Assembly: GCA_945902075.1 (NCBI GenBank)
Contig: CAMDMA010000017.1
Span: 1 to 64,000, forward strand
Direction of reading: 5' to 3'
Source: Candidatus Kuenenia stuttgartensis
GTDB lineage: Bacteria > Planctomycetota > Phycisphaerae > Phycisphaerales > SM1A02
DNA length: 64,000 nucleotides
The translations under genes and the position numbers were made by a program. The notes under the pieces were generated by a model. That model searched no databases, was not told the DNA's origin, and was given only the letters and a program-made list of their open reading frames with translations. Of the stretch, positions 32,668 to 40,965 are shown in pieces; the stretch's first letter is position 1, and each line of letters opens with the position of its first letter.

Positions 32668-33501
32668 TCATATCCCCGCGGAAATCCAACGAGCAAGCGA
32701 GCGCTCCAGACCTTCGCGAGGGTTTGCCCACTGTCGCGCGTCGAAGATTGGAACCCCAGAAAAACGGCCTGAATGACGAGCAATCTCCAATGAAACCTTG
32801 AGGGCCATCACATCGAGACGAGATTCATGGGGCTCGAGAATCGGACCGCGCATTCCGCTTCGGAGGAGGTCGACGACGCGAACGCCACCGAGAATGCCAC
32901 TCGACCCGGATGCAAGTCGAGACACCACATCCTCTGGGCGCGCTCCCTCGGCAAGCACTGCGGCACAGTCGATGCACGGGAAAAATGGGCGCTCGAGTGG
33001 GTACTCAGATTGTTTGTCGGCAGCCGTCTCCGGAAGTGCACTGCCGATCGGCACAAGGATGGCCACGCCGAGCTTGCTCGCCTCTGCCGCCAACGCACCG
33101 CGCACATCGCTCGCGGTCGCCGCTGGGAAAGGCACAACGATCGGAGCGAGTCCGAGGTCGGCCGCAAATCGGAGCGTTGCGAGCACTGCCTCGACCGCGC
33201 GCCCGACGAGGGCTGGATCGGTGAAGTGGCCTGGTGGAATGAAGAGATCGATTCCGGAACAGCAAAGCTCAAGTCGTGCGAGTGTCGCCCGGAGGTCGCG
33301 ACGCGCGGAGTCCGATTGGTCGCGCGGCCGCATCGCCGGATCGGTCGCTGAGAGTTGCACAGCGGCGAAGCCCGCAGCAGAGGCCCACGCCAGCGCCTCT
33401 CGTAACGGCAGCGGCTCCGCGGCGGTTGCCAGCGGTCCGACAGTCGCTGACATTCGGGGGCGCGGGTCATCGGATCGAAGCTCGTGCACAGATCGCGCCA
33501 T
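32668..33501 (-). CDS. Sugar-phosphate isomerase/epimerase-like TIM-barrel protein
   Basis: A 277-residue protein with the xylose isomerase-like TIM-barrel pattern (AP endonuclease family 2): LREALAWASAAGFAAVQLSA at the N-terminus, LCCSGIDLFIPPGHFTD, a strand-helix LGLAPIVVPFPA, and DVVSRLASGSSGILGGVRVVDLL near the end. The usual Glu/His metal ligands are not obvious, so catalysis is uncertain. A Met at residue 17 is an alternative start. It is the last gene of a short minus-strand group and is divergent from the membrane protein gene at 33569. Confidence 0.7.
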   Translation of the reverse strand: MARSVHELRSDDPRPRMSATVGPLATAAEPLPLREALAWASAAGFAAVQLSATDPAMRPRDQSDSARRDLRATLARLELCCSGIDLFIPPGHFTDPALVGRAVEAVLATLRFAADLGLAPIVVPFPAATASDVRGALAAEASKLGVAILVPIGSALPETAADKQSEYPLERPFFPCIDCAAVLAEGARPEDVVSRLASGSSGILGGVRVVDLLRSGMRGPILEPHESRLDVMALKVSLEIARHSGRFSGVPIFDARQWANPREGLERSLARWISAGI

Positions 33502-33568
33502 GGAAGATGAGTGTATCGGGATTGCTGATCGTCGATCCGCGTTGGTGCGCAGTCCTTACCATGGACCG

Positions 33569-34174
33569 ATGCCGCGGATTTTCGCTCTCGTCTTTCTCGT
33601 CTTGATTGCGTGCTGGTTCGCACTTGCGCTCGCTGGTGGTGTGGCCGCCGCTGCGATCTTTCCCGCAGCGCGCGAGCTCGAGCTGTCGCTTGCTGGCTAT
33701 GAAGAGTTCATTGCACTTCGACCAACGGAGGGTCGAATGCTCGTCGCAGGATTTCTCGCGGAGAGCGTCTTCAGTTTCTCAAACGGCATTCGGTTGGTCG
33801 TCGCGCCACTCTCAGTCGTTGCCTTTCTTGCTCTTGGCTCGATGGGCGGACGAACCGGACTCTTGAGCCTCCGTGGTCTCGCGATCGCAGTCGCCTCTCT
33901 CACACTCATGGGTGGTGTGCTGTGGGTCCAACCAGAATTCAGCGCGCGCGATCGGGAGTATCGCGCTGCCGCGAGGGCGGGTGACGTCGATGCAGCCGAG
34001 GCACTCAAGTCGGGCGTTGATCTAGCGCATGGGCGCGCGTCGACCTTCGCATCGATCGAAGCAATCGCGCTTCTCGTAGCCATCGCCGCGAGTGCTGGTT
34101 CCGGCCGTCGCATCGGGCGAGGCGATTCGGGCACGACCTCGGTCCCGGTTGGCTGGGGTTCGCGCCGTGGCTAA
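33569..34174 (+). CDS. Integral membrane protein, DUF4149-like
   Basis: A 201-residue protein starting at ATG 33569; the open frame further upstream is antisense to the TIM-barrel gene and is rejected. It has about four membrane segments (FALVFLVLIACWFALALAGG, LVVAPLSVVAFLALG, GLAIAVASLTLMGGVLW, IEAIALLVAIAASAG), with a polar loop after the first. A conserved-looking patch FPAARELELSLAGYEEF follows the first helix. The likeness to DUF4149/TMEM205-type proteins is loose. Its end overlaps the start of nth by 8 bp, so the two are co-transcribed. Confidence 0.7.
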   Translation: MPRIFALVFLVLIACWFALALAGGVAAAAIFPAARELELSLAGYEEFIALRPTEGRMLVAGFLAESVFSFSNGIRLVVAPLSVVAFLALGSMGGRTGLLSLRGLAIAVASLTLMGGVLWVQPEFSARDREYRAAARAGDVDAAEALKSGVDLAHGRASTFASIEAIALLVAIAASAGSGRRIGRGDSGTTSVPVGWGSRRG

Positions 34175-34925
34175 CCCAAAGCGCAAACCGCTTGGACGAA
34201 AATCCGCCGCGCAGCGTGCGCGTGCAAGCGAACTTCTTGCCGCACTCAAGTCGCGCTTTCCAGATGCGCATTGCGAACTCAACTGGAACACGCCGTTTGA
34301 GTTACTCATCGCAACAATTCTCTCCGCCCAGTGCACGGATGTTGCTGTCAATCGCGCGACGCCCGGACTTTTCGCTCGATTTCCCACCGTCGCGGATCTC
34401 GCGCGCGCGACCCCAGCCGAAATCGAACCACACATTCGCTCGATTGGCCTGTTTCGTAGTAAGGCCCGCGCCATCAATGAGACAGCAAAGCTCCTCCTCG
34501 AACGGTTCGGCGGCGAAGTTCCCCGGACGATGAATGAACTTCTCCTCCTGCGCGGCGTCGCCCGAAAGACAGCGAATGTGGTGCTCGGAAACTGCTTTGG
34601 CATCAATGAGGGCGTCGTGGTTGACACTCATGTTGCCCGGCTTTCCCGCCGCTTTGGGCTCAGCCGCGCCTCGAGCGCTGAAGCGATTGAGCGCGACCTC
34701 ATGGGGCTCTTTCCTCGCGAGGATTGGTGCATCCTCTCGCACCTCCTGATTTTCCAAGGGCGTCGCGCATGCAAAGCGCGCGGAGGAGGCTGCGCGACTG
34801 ATGCAATCTGTCAGCGCTTTTGTAGCGAGGCCAAGGTCGCCGCGACGGCTGCCAACAAGCGCACCAAAAAGTCGTCAGATTCCCGAGGAAAGAAAGTGGC
34901 GCAATCGAGTGCGGCATGCCGATAA
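34167..34925 (+). CDS. nth: Endonuclease III (DNA glycosylase/AP lyase)
   Basis: A 252-residue base-excision repair enzyme that removes oxidised pyrimidines. The GTG at 34167 overlaps the previous gene. Visible are LIATILSAQCTDVAVNRATP, the helix-hairpin-helix LLRGVARKTANVVLG with the catalytic Lys, and the catalytic Asp in VVDTHVARLSRRFGL. The C-terminal cysteine cluster reads C-X6-C-X5-C-X3-C (CKARGGGCATDAICQRFC), not the usual C-X6-C-X2-C-X5-C that holds the [4Fe-4S] cluster. A Lys/Ser/Ala-rich tail of ~35 residues follows. It is therefore a normal Nth catalytic core with an unusual Fe-S loop. Confidence 0.92.
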   Translation: MANPKRKPLGRKSAAQRARASELLAALKSRFPDAHCELNWNTPFELLIATILSAQCTDVAVNRATPGLFARFPTVADLARATPAEIEPHIRSIGLFRSKARAINETAKLLLERFGGEVPRTMNELLLLRGVARKTANVVLGNCFGINEGVVVDTHVARLSRRFGLSRASSAEAIERDLMGLFPREDWCILSHLLIFQGRRACKARGGGCATDAICQRFCSEAKVAATAANKRTKKSSDSRGKKVAQSSAACR

Positions 34926-35076
34926 TTGCGAGTCGCCCGGCGCCGCCGCGCGACCGACATTCCGCTTCAACATCGCATGGAGAGCGATCAGCGTGAGCAC
35001 ACCATCCTTCGGCATCGACGCAGCCCGCTCGCCTCTTTCCCCACACGCGCAACGCGAGAGCAGGAAACGAGAGAGC

Positions 35077-36567
35077 ATGAACTTTGAAGGCCTTCGCGTG
35101 CACTTCATTGGAATCGGCGGTTGCGGAATGAGCGGCCTCGCGCTCCTCCTTAAGAACCGCGGTGCAGTCATCACAGGGTCCGACCAGTCGGATGGAGATG
35201 CAATCGCGCGACTTGATCAAGCCGGGATTCCCGTGCGCGTCGGTCCGTCCATGCAGTCGCTCCCAGACGGCACGCAACTTGTGGTTTCGTCCGCAGCGAT
35301 TCGAGGCGATCATCCTGAGATTCGAGCGGCAAACGCCAAGGCCATCGAGTCGATGAGTTACGCGGAAGCGCTTGGGCTTGCACAACTCGGGAGTTGCGCT
35401 GTCTCAATCGCGGGAACGCACGGGAAAAGTACAACGACTGCAATGACCTCGTGGGTGGGGATCCGCTGCGGGCTTGATCCCAGCGTCATCGTCGGTGCGA
35501 CCTGTGATCAGATTGGCGGAGGATCGCGCACAGGTGCTGCGACAATTCCCGTAGGCTCGCGTGCGGGGCAGCCGGGCGTTCTCGTCTGCGAGGCCTGCGA
35601 GTTCAATCGATCGTTCCATCACCATCGCCCAACGATTGGGCTGGTCAACAACATCGAAGAGGACCATCTCGACTACTACGCGTCGCTTGCCGAAATCATC
35701 GAGAGTTTCCGTGACTTCGCCCGCATTCTTCCTTCGGCAGCGCAGGGCGGAAAGCTTCTCATTGCCGAAGATGGCGCACATCGTCGCGAGGTCACAGCTG
35801 GACTCGATTGTGAGGTTGCGACCTTCGGATTTTCGCCAGAGTCTGACTTCCAAGTCATCTATGACGCTGCAGTCAATCGCGTTGGCGTGCTCTGGCGCGG
35901 ACACTGGCTCGCCAGTTGGACCAACCGCATGCCCGGGAGCCACAACGCGCTCAATAGTGCAGCCGCTGCAATCATCAACAACTGGCTTGGCGCAGATTGG
36001 GATGAGATCGCCGTTGCACTTGAAGAGTTTGGGGGGCTGGACCGACGCAGCCAAAAGCTCGGTGAACGTACGCTTGCGCACGGCGCGAACATCGCGGTGT
36101 TCGACGACTACGGGCACCATCCAACCGAGTGCGAGAAGACGCTCAAGGCTCTGCGCGCTGCTGAGCAGCCGCGTCGCCTTATCTGCGTGTTCGAGCCCCA
36201 CCAGCACAGCCGCACACGCTTTCTGCTCGATCAGTTTGCCTCGTGTTTCGCGCAGGCGGACGAAGTGATTGTTCCGCACATTTACTTCGTGCGCGACAGT
36301 GAGGTAGAGAAAACACGGGTTTCCGCGCAGGATCTCGTGGATCGGCTCGAAGCGAAGGGAACGAAGTCTTTGCACCTCGGGTCGTTCGATGACATCGTGG
36401 ACTACCTTGAGTCGAACTGTCGCGACGGCGATCTTGTCGTCACGATGGGCGCGGGGCCGGTGAACAAGATTGCAAAGGATTTCCTCCGACGTGGCGGTAC
36501 GCAGTCGCGTTTGGTGCGCCGCGGCGGCGCGTCGCCGGGCGAGTCTCATTCTGAGGCGGTGGCATGA
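35077..36567 (+). CDS. murC: UDP-N-acetylmuramate--L-alanine ligase
   Basis: A 496-residue Mur ligase that adds the first amino acid to UDP-MurNAc. The start at 35077 gives MNFEGLRVHFIGIGGCGMSG, the family's N-terminal Rossmann motif, with a purine-rich AGGA/GAGAG leader. The ATP loop is AGTHGKSTTTAM; the central domain has CEFNRSFHHHRP and NNIEEDHLDYYASL; the C-terminal domain has FDDYGHHPTECEKTLKALR, EPHQHSRTRFLLD and VTMGAGPV. A GTG at 34993 is a possible earlier start. It opens the cell-wall cluster and overlaps murB (ATGA). Confidence 0.97.
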   Translation: MNFEGLRVHFIGIGGCGMSGLALLLKNRGAVITGSDQSDGDAIARLDQAGIPVRVGPSMQSLPDGTQLVVSSAAIRGDHPEIRAANAKAIESMSYAEALGLAQLGSCAVSIAGTHGKSTTTAMTSWVGIRCGLDPSVIVGATCDQIGGGSRTGAATIPVGSRAGQPGVLVCEACEFNRSFHHHRPTIGLVNNIEEDHLDYYASLAEIIESFRDFARILPSAAQGGKLLIAEDGAHRREVTAGLDCEVATFGFSPESDFQVIYDAAVNRVGVLWRGHWLASWTNRMPGSHNALNSAAAAIINNWLGADWDEIAVALEEFGGLDRRSQKLGERTLAHGANIAVFDDYGHHPTECEKTLKALRAAEQPRRLICVFEPHQHSRTRFLLDQFASCFAQADEVIVPHIYFVRDSEVEKTRVSAQDLVDRLEAKGTKSLHLGSFDDIVDYLESNCRDGDLVVTMGAGPVNKIAKDFLRRGGTQSRLVRRGGASPGESHSEAVA

Positions 36568-37505
36568 TCGTGGCAAGTCCTTCGAGTTTGTACTCCGATC
36601 TCGATGTGCGCGTCGAACTTGATGCACCGCTTGCGGCGCAGACTTGGTTTGGCATTGGAGGTCGCGCAGACATTTTGATTCATCCTCAATCGGTGCAGGC
36701 ACTCGAAACGCTGACGCGCCGATGTCGACGTGATGGCATTCCGTTGCGTGTACTCGGCTCAGGCGCAAATTTGCTTGTCGATGACGACGGGGTCGATGGC
36801 GTTGTGTTGAAACTTGATGCACCCGTCTTTCAAGCCGTCGAGTTCAACGCCAGTGGACGCATCGAAAGGATGCGCGCGTTTGGCGGCGCGTCCATGGAGA
36901 AGCTTGTGCTTGAGTGCTCTCGACGAGGGATCCGCGGTCTTGAGCAAATGGCTGGAATTCCTGCGTCCGTCGGTGGCGCGGTGCGCATGAATGCTGGTGG
37001 AAAATTCGGCGCGATTGGTGATGTCGTAGACGCTGTTGCAGTGGTTGCTGTTGACGGAGAACTCTCCGTCCTGACTCGCGATTCTCTTCACTTTGCTTAC
37101 CGCGAAACTTCCATTCCGAAGGGCTCAATCGTTTGGGCTTCTTTCCGCGTCGAATCTGACGATCCCATCGCATGCCGCGCACGTGTGCTCGAAATCTTCG
37201 CGTACAAGAAATCGACGCAGCCCATGAGCGCGGCGAGTGCTGGATGCATGTTCCGAAATCCAGTCATGCCGAACGGCACGATGGAAAGCGCTGGACGCCT
37301 CATCGATCGCGCCGGCATGAAAGGCGCGCGTGTGGGCGGCGCATTCGTGAGCGATGCACACGGAAACTTTCTCGCTGTCGACCGCGGTGCGCGAACCGAT
37401 GACCTGCGTGCGCTCATCGAAAAGGTGCAAGCAGCGGTCTCGGTGAATTCTGGTGTTGAACTCGCAACTGAGGTTGTCTTCTGGCGACGTGGCGATGCGG
37501 TGTAA
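36564..37505 (+). CDS. murB: UDP-N-acetylenolpyruvoylglucosamine reductase
   Basis: A 313-residue flavoenzyme that makes UDP-MurNAc. It has the FAD-binding motifs AAQTWFGIGGRADILIHP and VLGSGANLLVDDDGVDGVVL, the GIPASVGGAVRMNAGGKFG loop, SAASAGCMFRNP (with Cys at the catalytic proton-donor position) and ELATEVVFWRRGD at the end. The compact form without the extra insert resembles type II MurB. Its ATG overlaps the murC stop by four bases (ATGA). Confidence 0.96.
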   Translation: MIVASPSSLYSDLDVRVELDAPLAAQTWFGIGGRADILIHPQSVQALETLTRRCRRDGIPLRVLGSGANLLVDDDGVDGVVLKLDAPVFQAVEFNASGRIERMRAFGGASMEKLVLECSRRGIRGLEQMAGIPASVGGAVRMNAGGKFGAIGDVVDAVAVVAVDGELSVLTRDSLHFAYRETSIPKGSIVWASFRVESDDPIACRARVLEIFAYKKSTQPMSAASAGCMFRNPVMPNGTMESAGRLIDRAGMKGARVGGAFVSDAHGNFLAVDRGARTDDLRALIEKVQAAVSVNSGVELATEVVFWRRGDAV

Positions 37506-37600
37506 CGATTCACCTTTCGTCGACAATGCATCGATGTTCATCCCTTCAAAGCACGACTCGCCGTTCTGATATTCCTCCGGATAGTTTTTGAGGTGGTCCC

Positions 37601-38575
37601 TTGTCGACAACGGCAGAATCACAACGATCCAGTATCCACCGTCCACGCGTACTCGTGCTGATGGGTGGCCCCGACGCTGAACGCGAGGTCAGTTTGATGT
37701 CGGGCGTGGAAGTCGCGCGTGCACTTGCGAGTAGCGGTGCATTTGATGTCACGCCTCTGACCGTTGACCGCCCGACTGCTGATGCGCTCCTCGCCCAGCG
37801 GCCTGATGTGATCTATCCGATTCTTCACGGCCCGTGGGGAGAAGGCGGGCCACTGCAGGAGATCCTTGAGCAACTCGCGCTGAATCACGGTATCGGCTAC
37901 GTCGGACCTCGGCCGCGGCCTGCGATGATCGCGATGAATAAGCTTGCGACTAAATCGATGGCGGCAGGACTCGGCGTACGAACGCCTCGATCGCGCGAAC
38001 TGCGCATCGGCGAGCCACTTGACCTCGTTGCCCCCCTCGTGCTCAAACCCTCAAACGATGGTTCGAGCGTCGACCTTCGTATCTGCAAGAATGCGGATGA
38101 AATTGTGAGAGGGCGTGCGGAACTCGAGAAAAAACGTGATTTCCTGATGGCAGAGGAGTTTATTCAGGGTCGCGAAATGACCGTCGGCATCATCAATGGC
38201 GAAGTACTTCCGATCATCGAAGTTGTGCCGGCAGTCGAGTATTACGACTACGAAGCGAAGTACATTCGCGACGACACGCGTTACGTCTTAGATCCTGAAC
38301 TACCTGAAGCGATTGCTGCAGAGTTGCGAAACGCAACCAAGTTGGTTTTTGATGCGTTGGGGCTTCGTGATGTTGCCCGCGCGGACTTCATGGTCGACGA
38401 TCGTGGTGCATGGTTTCTCGAGATAAACACTGCACCCGGAATGACCACCCACTCGCTTGTGCCAAAGGCGTCGCGTCATCGTGGTATCGATATGCCTGAA
38501 CTCTGCGCTGGACTCGTCCACGCGGCAATGGCTCGTACGCGGAAGCCGATCGCCACGGCGATCCCTACGCTGTAA
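37601..38575 (+). CDS. ddl: D-alanine--D-alanine ligase
   Basis: A 324-residue ATP-grasp enzyme that makes D-Ala-D-Ala. The start is a TTG at 37601 with a GAGGTGG ribosome-binding site just upstream. Family motifs seen: VLMGGPDAEREVSLMSG, PILHGPWGEGGPLQEILE, YVGPRPRPAMIAMNKLATK, VLKPSNDGSSVDL, EEFIQGREMTVGI and a final DFMVDDRGAWFLEINTAPGMTTHS with the metal ligands. It is 95 bp after murB and 43 bp before the ftsQ-like gene. Confidence 0.96.
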   Translation: MSTTAESQRSSIHRPRVLVLMGGPDAEREVSLMSGVEVARALASSGAFDVTPLTVDRPTADALLAQRPDVIYPILHGPWGEGGPLQEILEQLALNHGIGYVGPRPRPAMIAMNKLATKSMAAGLGVRTPRSRELRIGEPLDLVAPLVLKPSNDGSSVDLRICKNADEIVRGRAELEKKRDFLMAEEFIQGREMTVGIINGEVLPIIEVVPAVEYYDYEAKYIRDDTRYVLDPELPEAIAAELRNATKLVFDALGLRDVARADFMVDDRGAWFLEINTAPGMTTHSLVPKASRHRGIDMPELCAGLVHAAMARTRKPIATAIPTL

Positions 38576-38618
38576 ACTCACCCAACCCCCTCCCGCAACT
38601 ACTCACGAAAGGCCACGG

Positions 38619-39560
38619 ATGGCCCGCTCAAGCCGAAAGAAAACCTCAACCTTCGCCGACCGCTTCGATTCACTTCGCGCCGGGATTCTCGGTGACAACG
38701 GCCGCTTCGCTTCGATCGCGGCGGGCGTCGTCCTCGTAGCACTTGTCGGGCTCGTCTGGTGGGGCATTCCCAAGTTGCGGCATCGATTGCGCGAGCAGAG
38801 CATGTCAACGCCGAGCACTGCTGTCGTGAGTTACACCGCCCTTCCCGCATGGTTCGATGACAAACGACAATCGCAGGTTTCTGCGCGCGTAATCAGCGCG
38901 GTTGGTGATCTCTCATCGATCGATCAGACGCGACTCAGCCGTGCGCGTGATGCCATGATGTCGACGGGCTGGTTCGACGTCATCAGCCAAATCCGACTCG
39001 CCGATGGCGGTGGGTTTCTTGTTGATGCGACATTCCTCCGTCCCTTCGCAATCGTTCGGCACGGTGAGTTTGATTTCCTTGTTACTCCTGAAGGGCGACT
39101 CATGCCGATGGACTGGCCGGCGGGTCACCGCCCAGCGGCGCCACACTACGTCGCGCTTCTTGGCGCATCGCAACCCGCGCCCGCAGCTCAAGGTGACATC
39201 TGGCCAGGTGCAGATGTCGCCGCAGGGCTTGAACTTGTGCGGGCAATTTCCGGGGAAAAGTGGTTCTCGCTCGTTGCTGGCATCGAGCTCTCACATTTCA
39301 CCAGCGAGAAATCGCTCATCCTCATCACGCGTGATGGAGGTCGCCTCATCTGGGGTCGCGCCCCCGATGATCGCTCGGTCGCCGAGGTCCCCACTGAGAC
39401 CAAACTGAGCACGCTCACCTACCTTTTTCACACGAGTGGCCGCATCGATAGCGGCGGTGGTCGGATCCTCGACCTCCGCGGAGACCTCGTGACGGTTCGC
39501 GCCGAAGTAGCCGAAGGATCTGTTGGAAACGAAAGTTCTGCTGTGCTCAACGACCGTTGA
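38619..39560 (+). CDS. ftsQ: FtsQ-like division protein
   Basis: A 313-residue bitopic protein. The start at 38619 has an AAAGG site ~6 nt upstream. There is a basic cytoplasmic tail (MARSSRKKTSTFADRF), one membrane helix (FASIAAGVVLVALVGLVWWG), then a periplasmic part with a POTRA-like beta-alpha pattern (RARDAMMSTGWFDVISQIRL) and an FtsQ-type beta domain (FLRPFAIVRHGEFDFLVTPEGRLMP; LILITRDGGRLIWGRAP; GRIDSGGGRILDLRGDLV). The similarity is distant, but the position just after ddl is the classical place of ftsQ. No ftsA or ftsZ follows. Confidence 0.78.
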   Translation: MARSSRKKTSTFADRFDSLRAGILGDNGRFASIAAGVVLVALVGLVWWGIPKLRHRLREQSMSTPSTAVVSYTALPAWFDDKRQSQVSARVISAVGDLSSIDQTRLSRARDAMMSTGWFDVISQIRLADGGGFLVDATFLRPFAIVRHGEFDFLVTPEGRLMPMDWPAGHRPAAPHYVALLGASQPAPAAQGDIWPGADVAAGLELVRAISGEKWFSLVAGIELSHFTSEKSLILITRDGGRLIWGRAPDDRSVAEVPTETKLSTLTYLFHTSGRIDSGGGRILDLRGDLVTVRAEVAEGSVGNESSAVLNDR

Positions 39561-39616
39561 GACTCGCTGGCCGGCATCGTGTGAGCCGCGATCACTTCGT
39601 ACACTTCGGCTTGCGC

Positions 39617-40345
39617 ATGAACTCTCTCCGCGATGAACAGTCCCTTGCGCCACGGCCGCTCTTTATTCCGCGCGGACTCGTGGTACTCACTGCACTGTGG
39701 ATCTTCCTCTCGTGGGTTTCGCTTTTCGGCTTCCAACCACCCGTACAGGCACAGTCCGCGAGCTACGGACCGTCCATACGGCTGCTCTTTGTTGGTATCG
39801 GCGTCGGTATCAGTATTGCGTGGCCATTGCTTCGGCTTTCGGGTCGCCGCTCCTCCGCACCGATCGCACAGTGCGTGTTTGACGCACTTGCGATCTTTGT
39901 GCTTCTGCAAGTCGTGATTTGGCCGCTCCGTCTTGTCACAAGCTGGTCACTTCCACGCGCACTGGCTCTTGATGCAGCGATTTGCTTCGCGGTTTGCTCA
40001 ACCGGAGCACTGCTCTCGATTGGCGTGTCCGCAAAAAGTGAGCGAACGCGGGCGGTGATGATGTCAGGGTTCGTGCTAGTCACACTCGCTCCCGCAGCGG
40101 TGTTTCTGCTCACCCAGTTGCTTGCCGGTGGGTCGCCGTCGATGATGCCCGCACTTCTTGCCCTGAGCACCCCAGCACTCCTCTCGCAGTTCTCGGCGCC
40201 GGTTCCGCTCGATCCGGGGAGCGAAGAAGTTTGGCTTCTAAAGGTGGCAGCGATTGGCGCAGGAATCAGCCTCGTTGCCGCAATTGGTCGCCACTTCCTC
40301 ACGCGTTTTTTTGGAGTCCCTGCTTCCAACTCGCCCAGGGGCTGA
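39617..40345 (+). CDS. Polytopic membrane protein of unknown function
   Basis: A 242-residue protein with about five to six membrane segments (LVVLTALWIFLSWVSLFGF, LLFVGIGVGISIAWPLL, ALAIFVLLQVVIWPL, LALDAAICFAVCSTGALL, SGFVLVTLAPAAVFLLTQL, AAIGAGISLVAAIGR). The TTG at 39557, which overlaps the ftsQ stop, is an alternative start; the ATG at 39617 gives a more normal N-terminus. I recognise no family. Its place between ftsQ and greA, where ftsA and ftsZ would often be, makes a cell-envelope role possible, but that is only position-based. Confidence 0.75.
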   Translation: MNSLRDEQSLAPRPLFIPRGLVVLTALWIFLSWVSLFGFQPPVQAQSASYGPSIRLLFVGIGVGISIAWPLLRLSGRRSSAPIAQCVFDALAIFVLLQVVIWPLRLVTSWSLPRALALDAAICFAVCSTGALLSIGVSAKSERTRAVMMSGFVLVTLAPAAVFLLTQLLAGGSPSMMPALLALSTPALLSQFSAPVPLDPGSEEVWLLKVAAIGAGISLVAAIGRHFLTRFFGVPASNSPRG

Positions 40346-40404
40346 CCGCTCGGACTCGCGCTCGACTCGACCGAGCCTCCTTGATCCGCTATCTTGCCTC
40401 ACCT

Positions 40405-40438
40405 CGACGCGGGAGCTGCTCCCGCGTCGCACCTTTTG
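40405..40438 (+). terminator. Hairpin in front of greA (terminator or leader structure)
   Basis: A perfect 11-bp stem (40405-40415 with 40419-40429) closed by a CTG loop is followed by CACCTTTT. It lies 60 bp past the membrane-protein stop and 25 bp before the greA ATG. Either it ends the murC-to-membrane-protein transcript, or it acts in the greA leader. Confidence 0.65.
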
Positions 40439-40454
40439 TTGAAGGATCGCGCTT

Positions 40455-40919
40455 ATGGATTTCATCACCGCAGAAGAGAAGATTCAACTCGCTGAAAAGC
40501 TCAGCGAACTTCGCGCCATGGACAAGACGCTGATCCAGCGTATTGCTGAGGCACGCGCGCTAGGTGACCTGCGCGAGAATGCCGAGTACCACGCTTCGCG
40601 CGAGGACAAGGCAATGAATGACGCCAAGATTAAGGAAATCGAAGAGCGGATCGCCCACGCGCAAGTTGCTGATATGAGCGCGCTCCCCGAAGGCATGGTC
40701 TTTGTGGGCGCAACCGTTCGGCTCCGTGATGAAGATCGTGGCGACGACGATCTCTACCGACTTGTTGGTCAAGCAACCGGGCGATTTGATCTCGACTACA
40801 TCGAAGTGACCACTACAAGTCCGATGGGCGTTTCGCTCATGAAGGCTCGCATCGGCGAACTGATCCGCGTAGACCTCCCGCGGGGTGCGAAGCGCTTCAC
40901 GATTCTCGAGATCCTGTAG
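40455..40919 (+). CDS. greA: Transcription elongation factor GreA
   Basis: A 154-residue protein that enters the RNA polymerase secondary channel and triggers cleavage of backtracked RNA. The N-terminal coiled coil carries the tip sequence ARALGDLRENAEYHASREDK with the two acidic residues that hold Mg2+. The C-terminal FKBP-like domain is present (VGATVRLRDEDRGDDDLYRL, TSPMGVSLMKARIGELIRVDL). The length is right for GreA. A strong hairpin lies in its leader region. The gene ends 47 bp before the convergent CRTAC1 gene. Confidence 0.96.
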   Translation: MDFITAEEKIQLAEKLSELRAMDKTLIQRIAEARALGDLRENAEYHASREDKAMNDAKIKEIEERIAHAQVADMSALPEGMVFVGATVRLRDEDRGDDDLYRLVGQATGRFDLDYIEVTTTSPMGVSLMKARIGELIRVDLPRGAKRFTILEIL

Positions 40920-40965
40920 CGCTTGCGATTGATGCTTGCGCGCAGCCGAATGCTCGCAATTCACA

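Noticed and set aside
32798-33568. N-terminal extension of the membrane protein that ends at 34174
   Set aside because: It is Ser/Arg-rich, antisense to the TIM-barrel gene, and the ATG at 33569 begins a normal membrane helix.
35404-36822. A 472-codon minus-strand open frame
   Set aside because: Antisense shadow of murC, His/Arg-rich and without motifs; murC on the plus strand has all family motifs.
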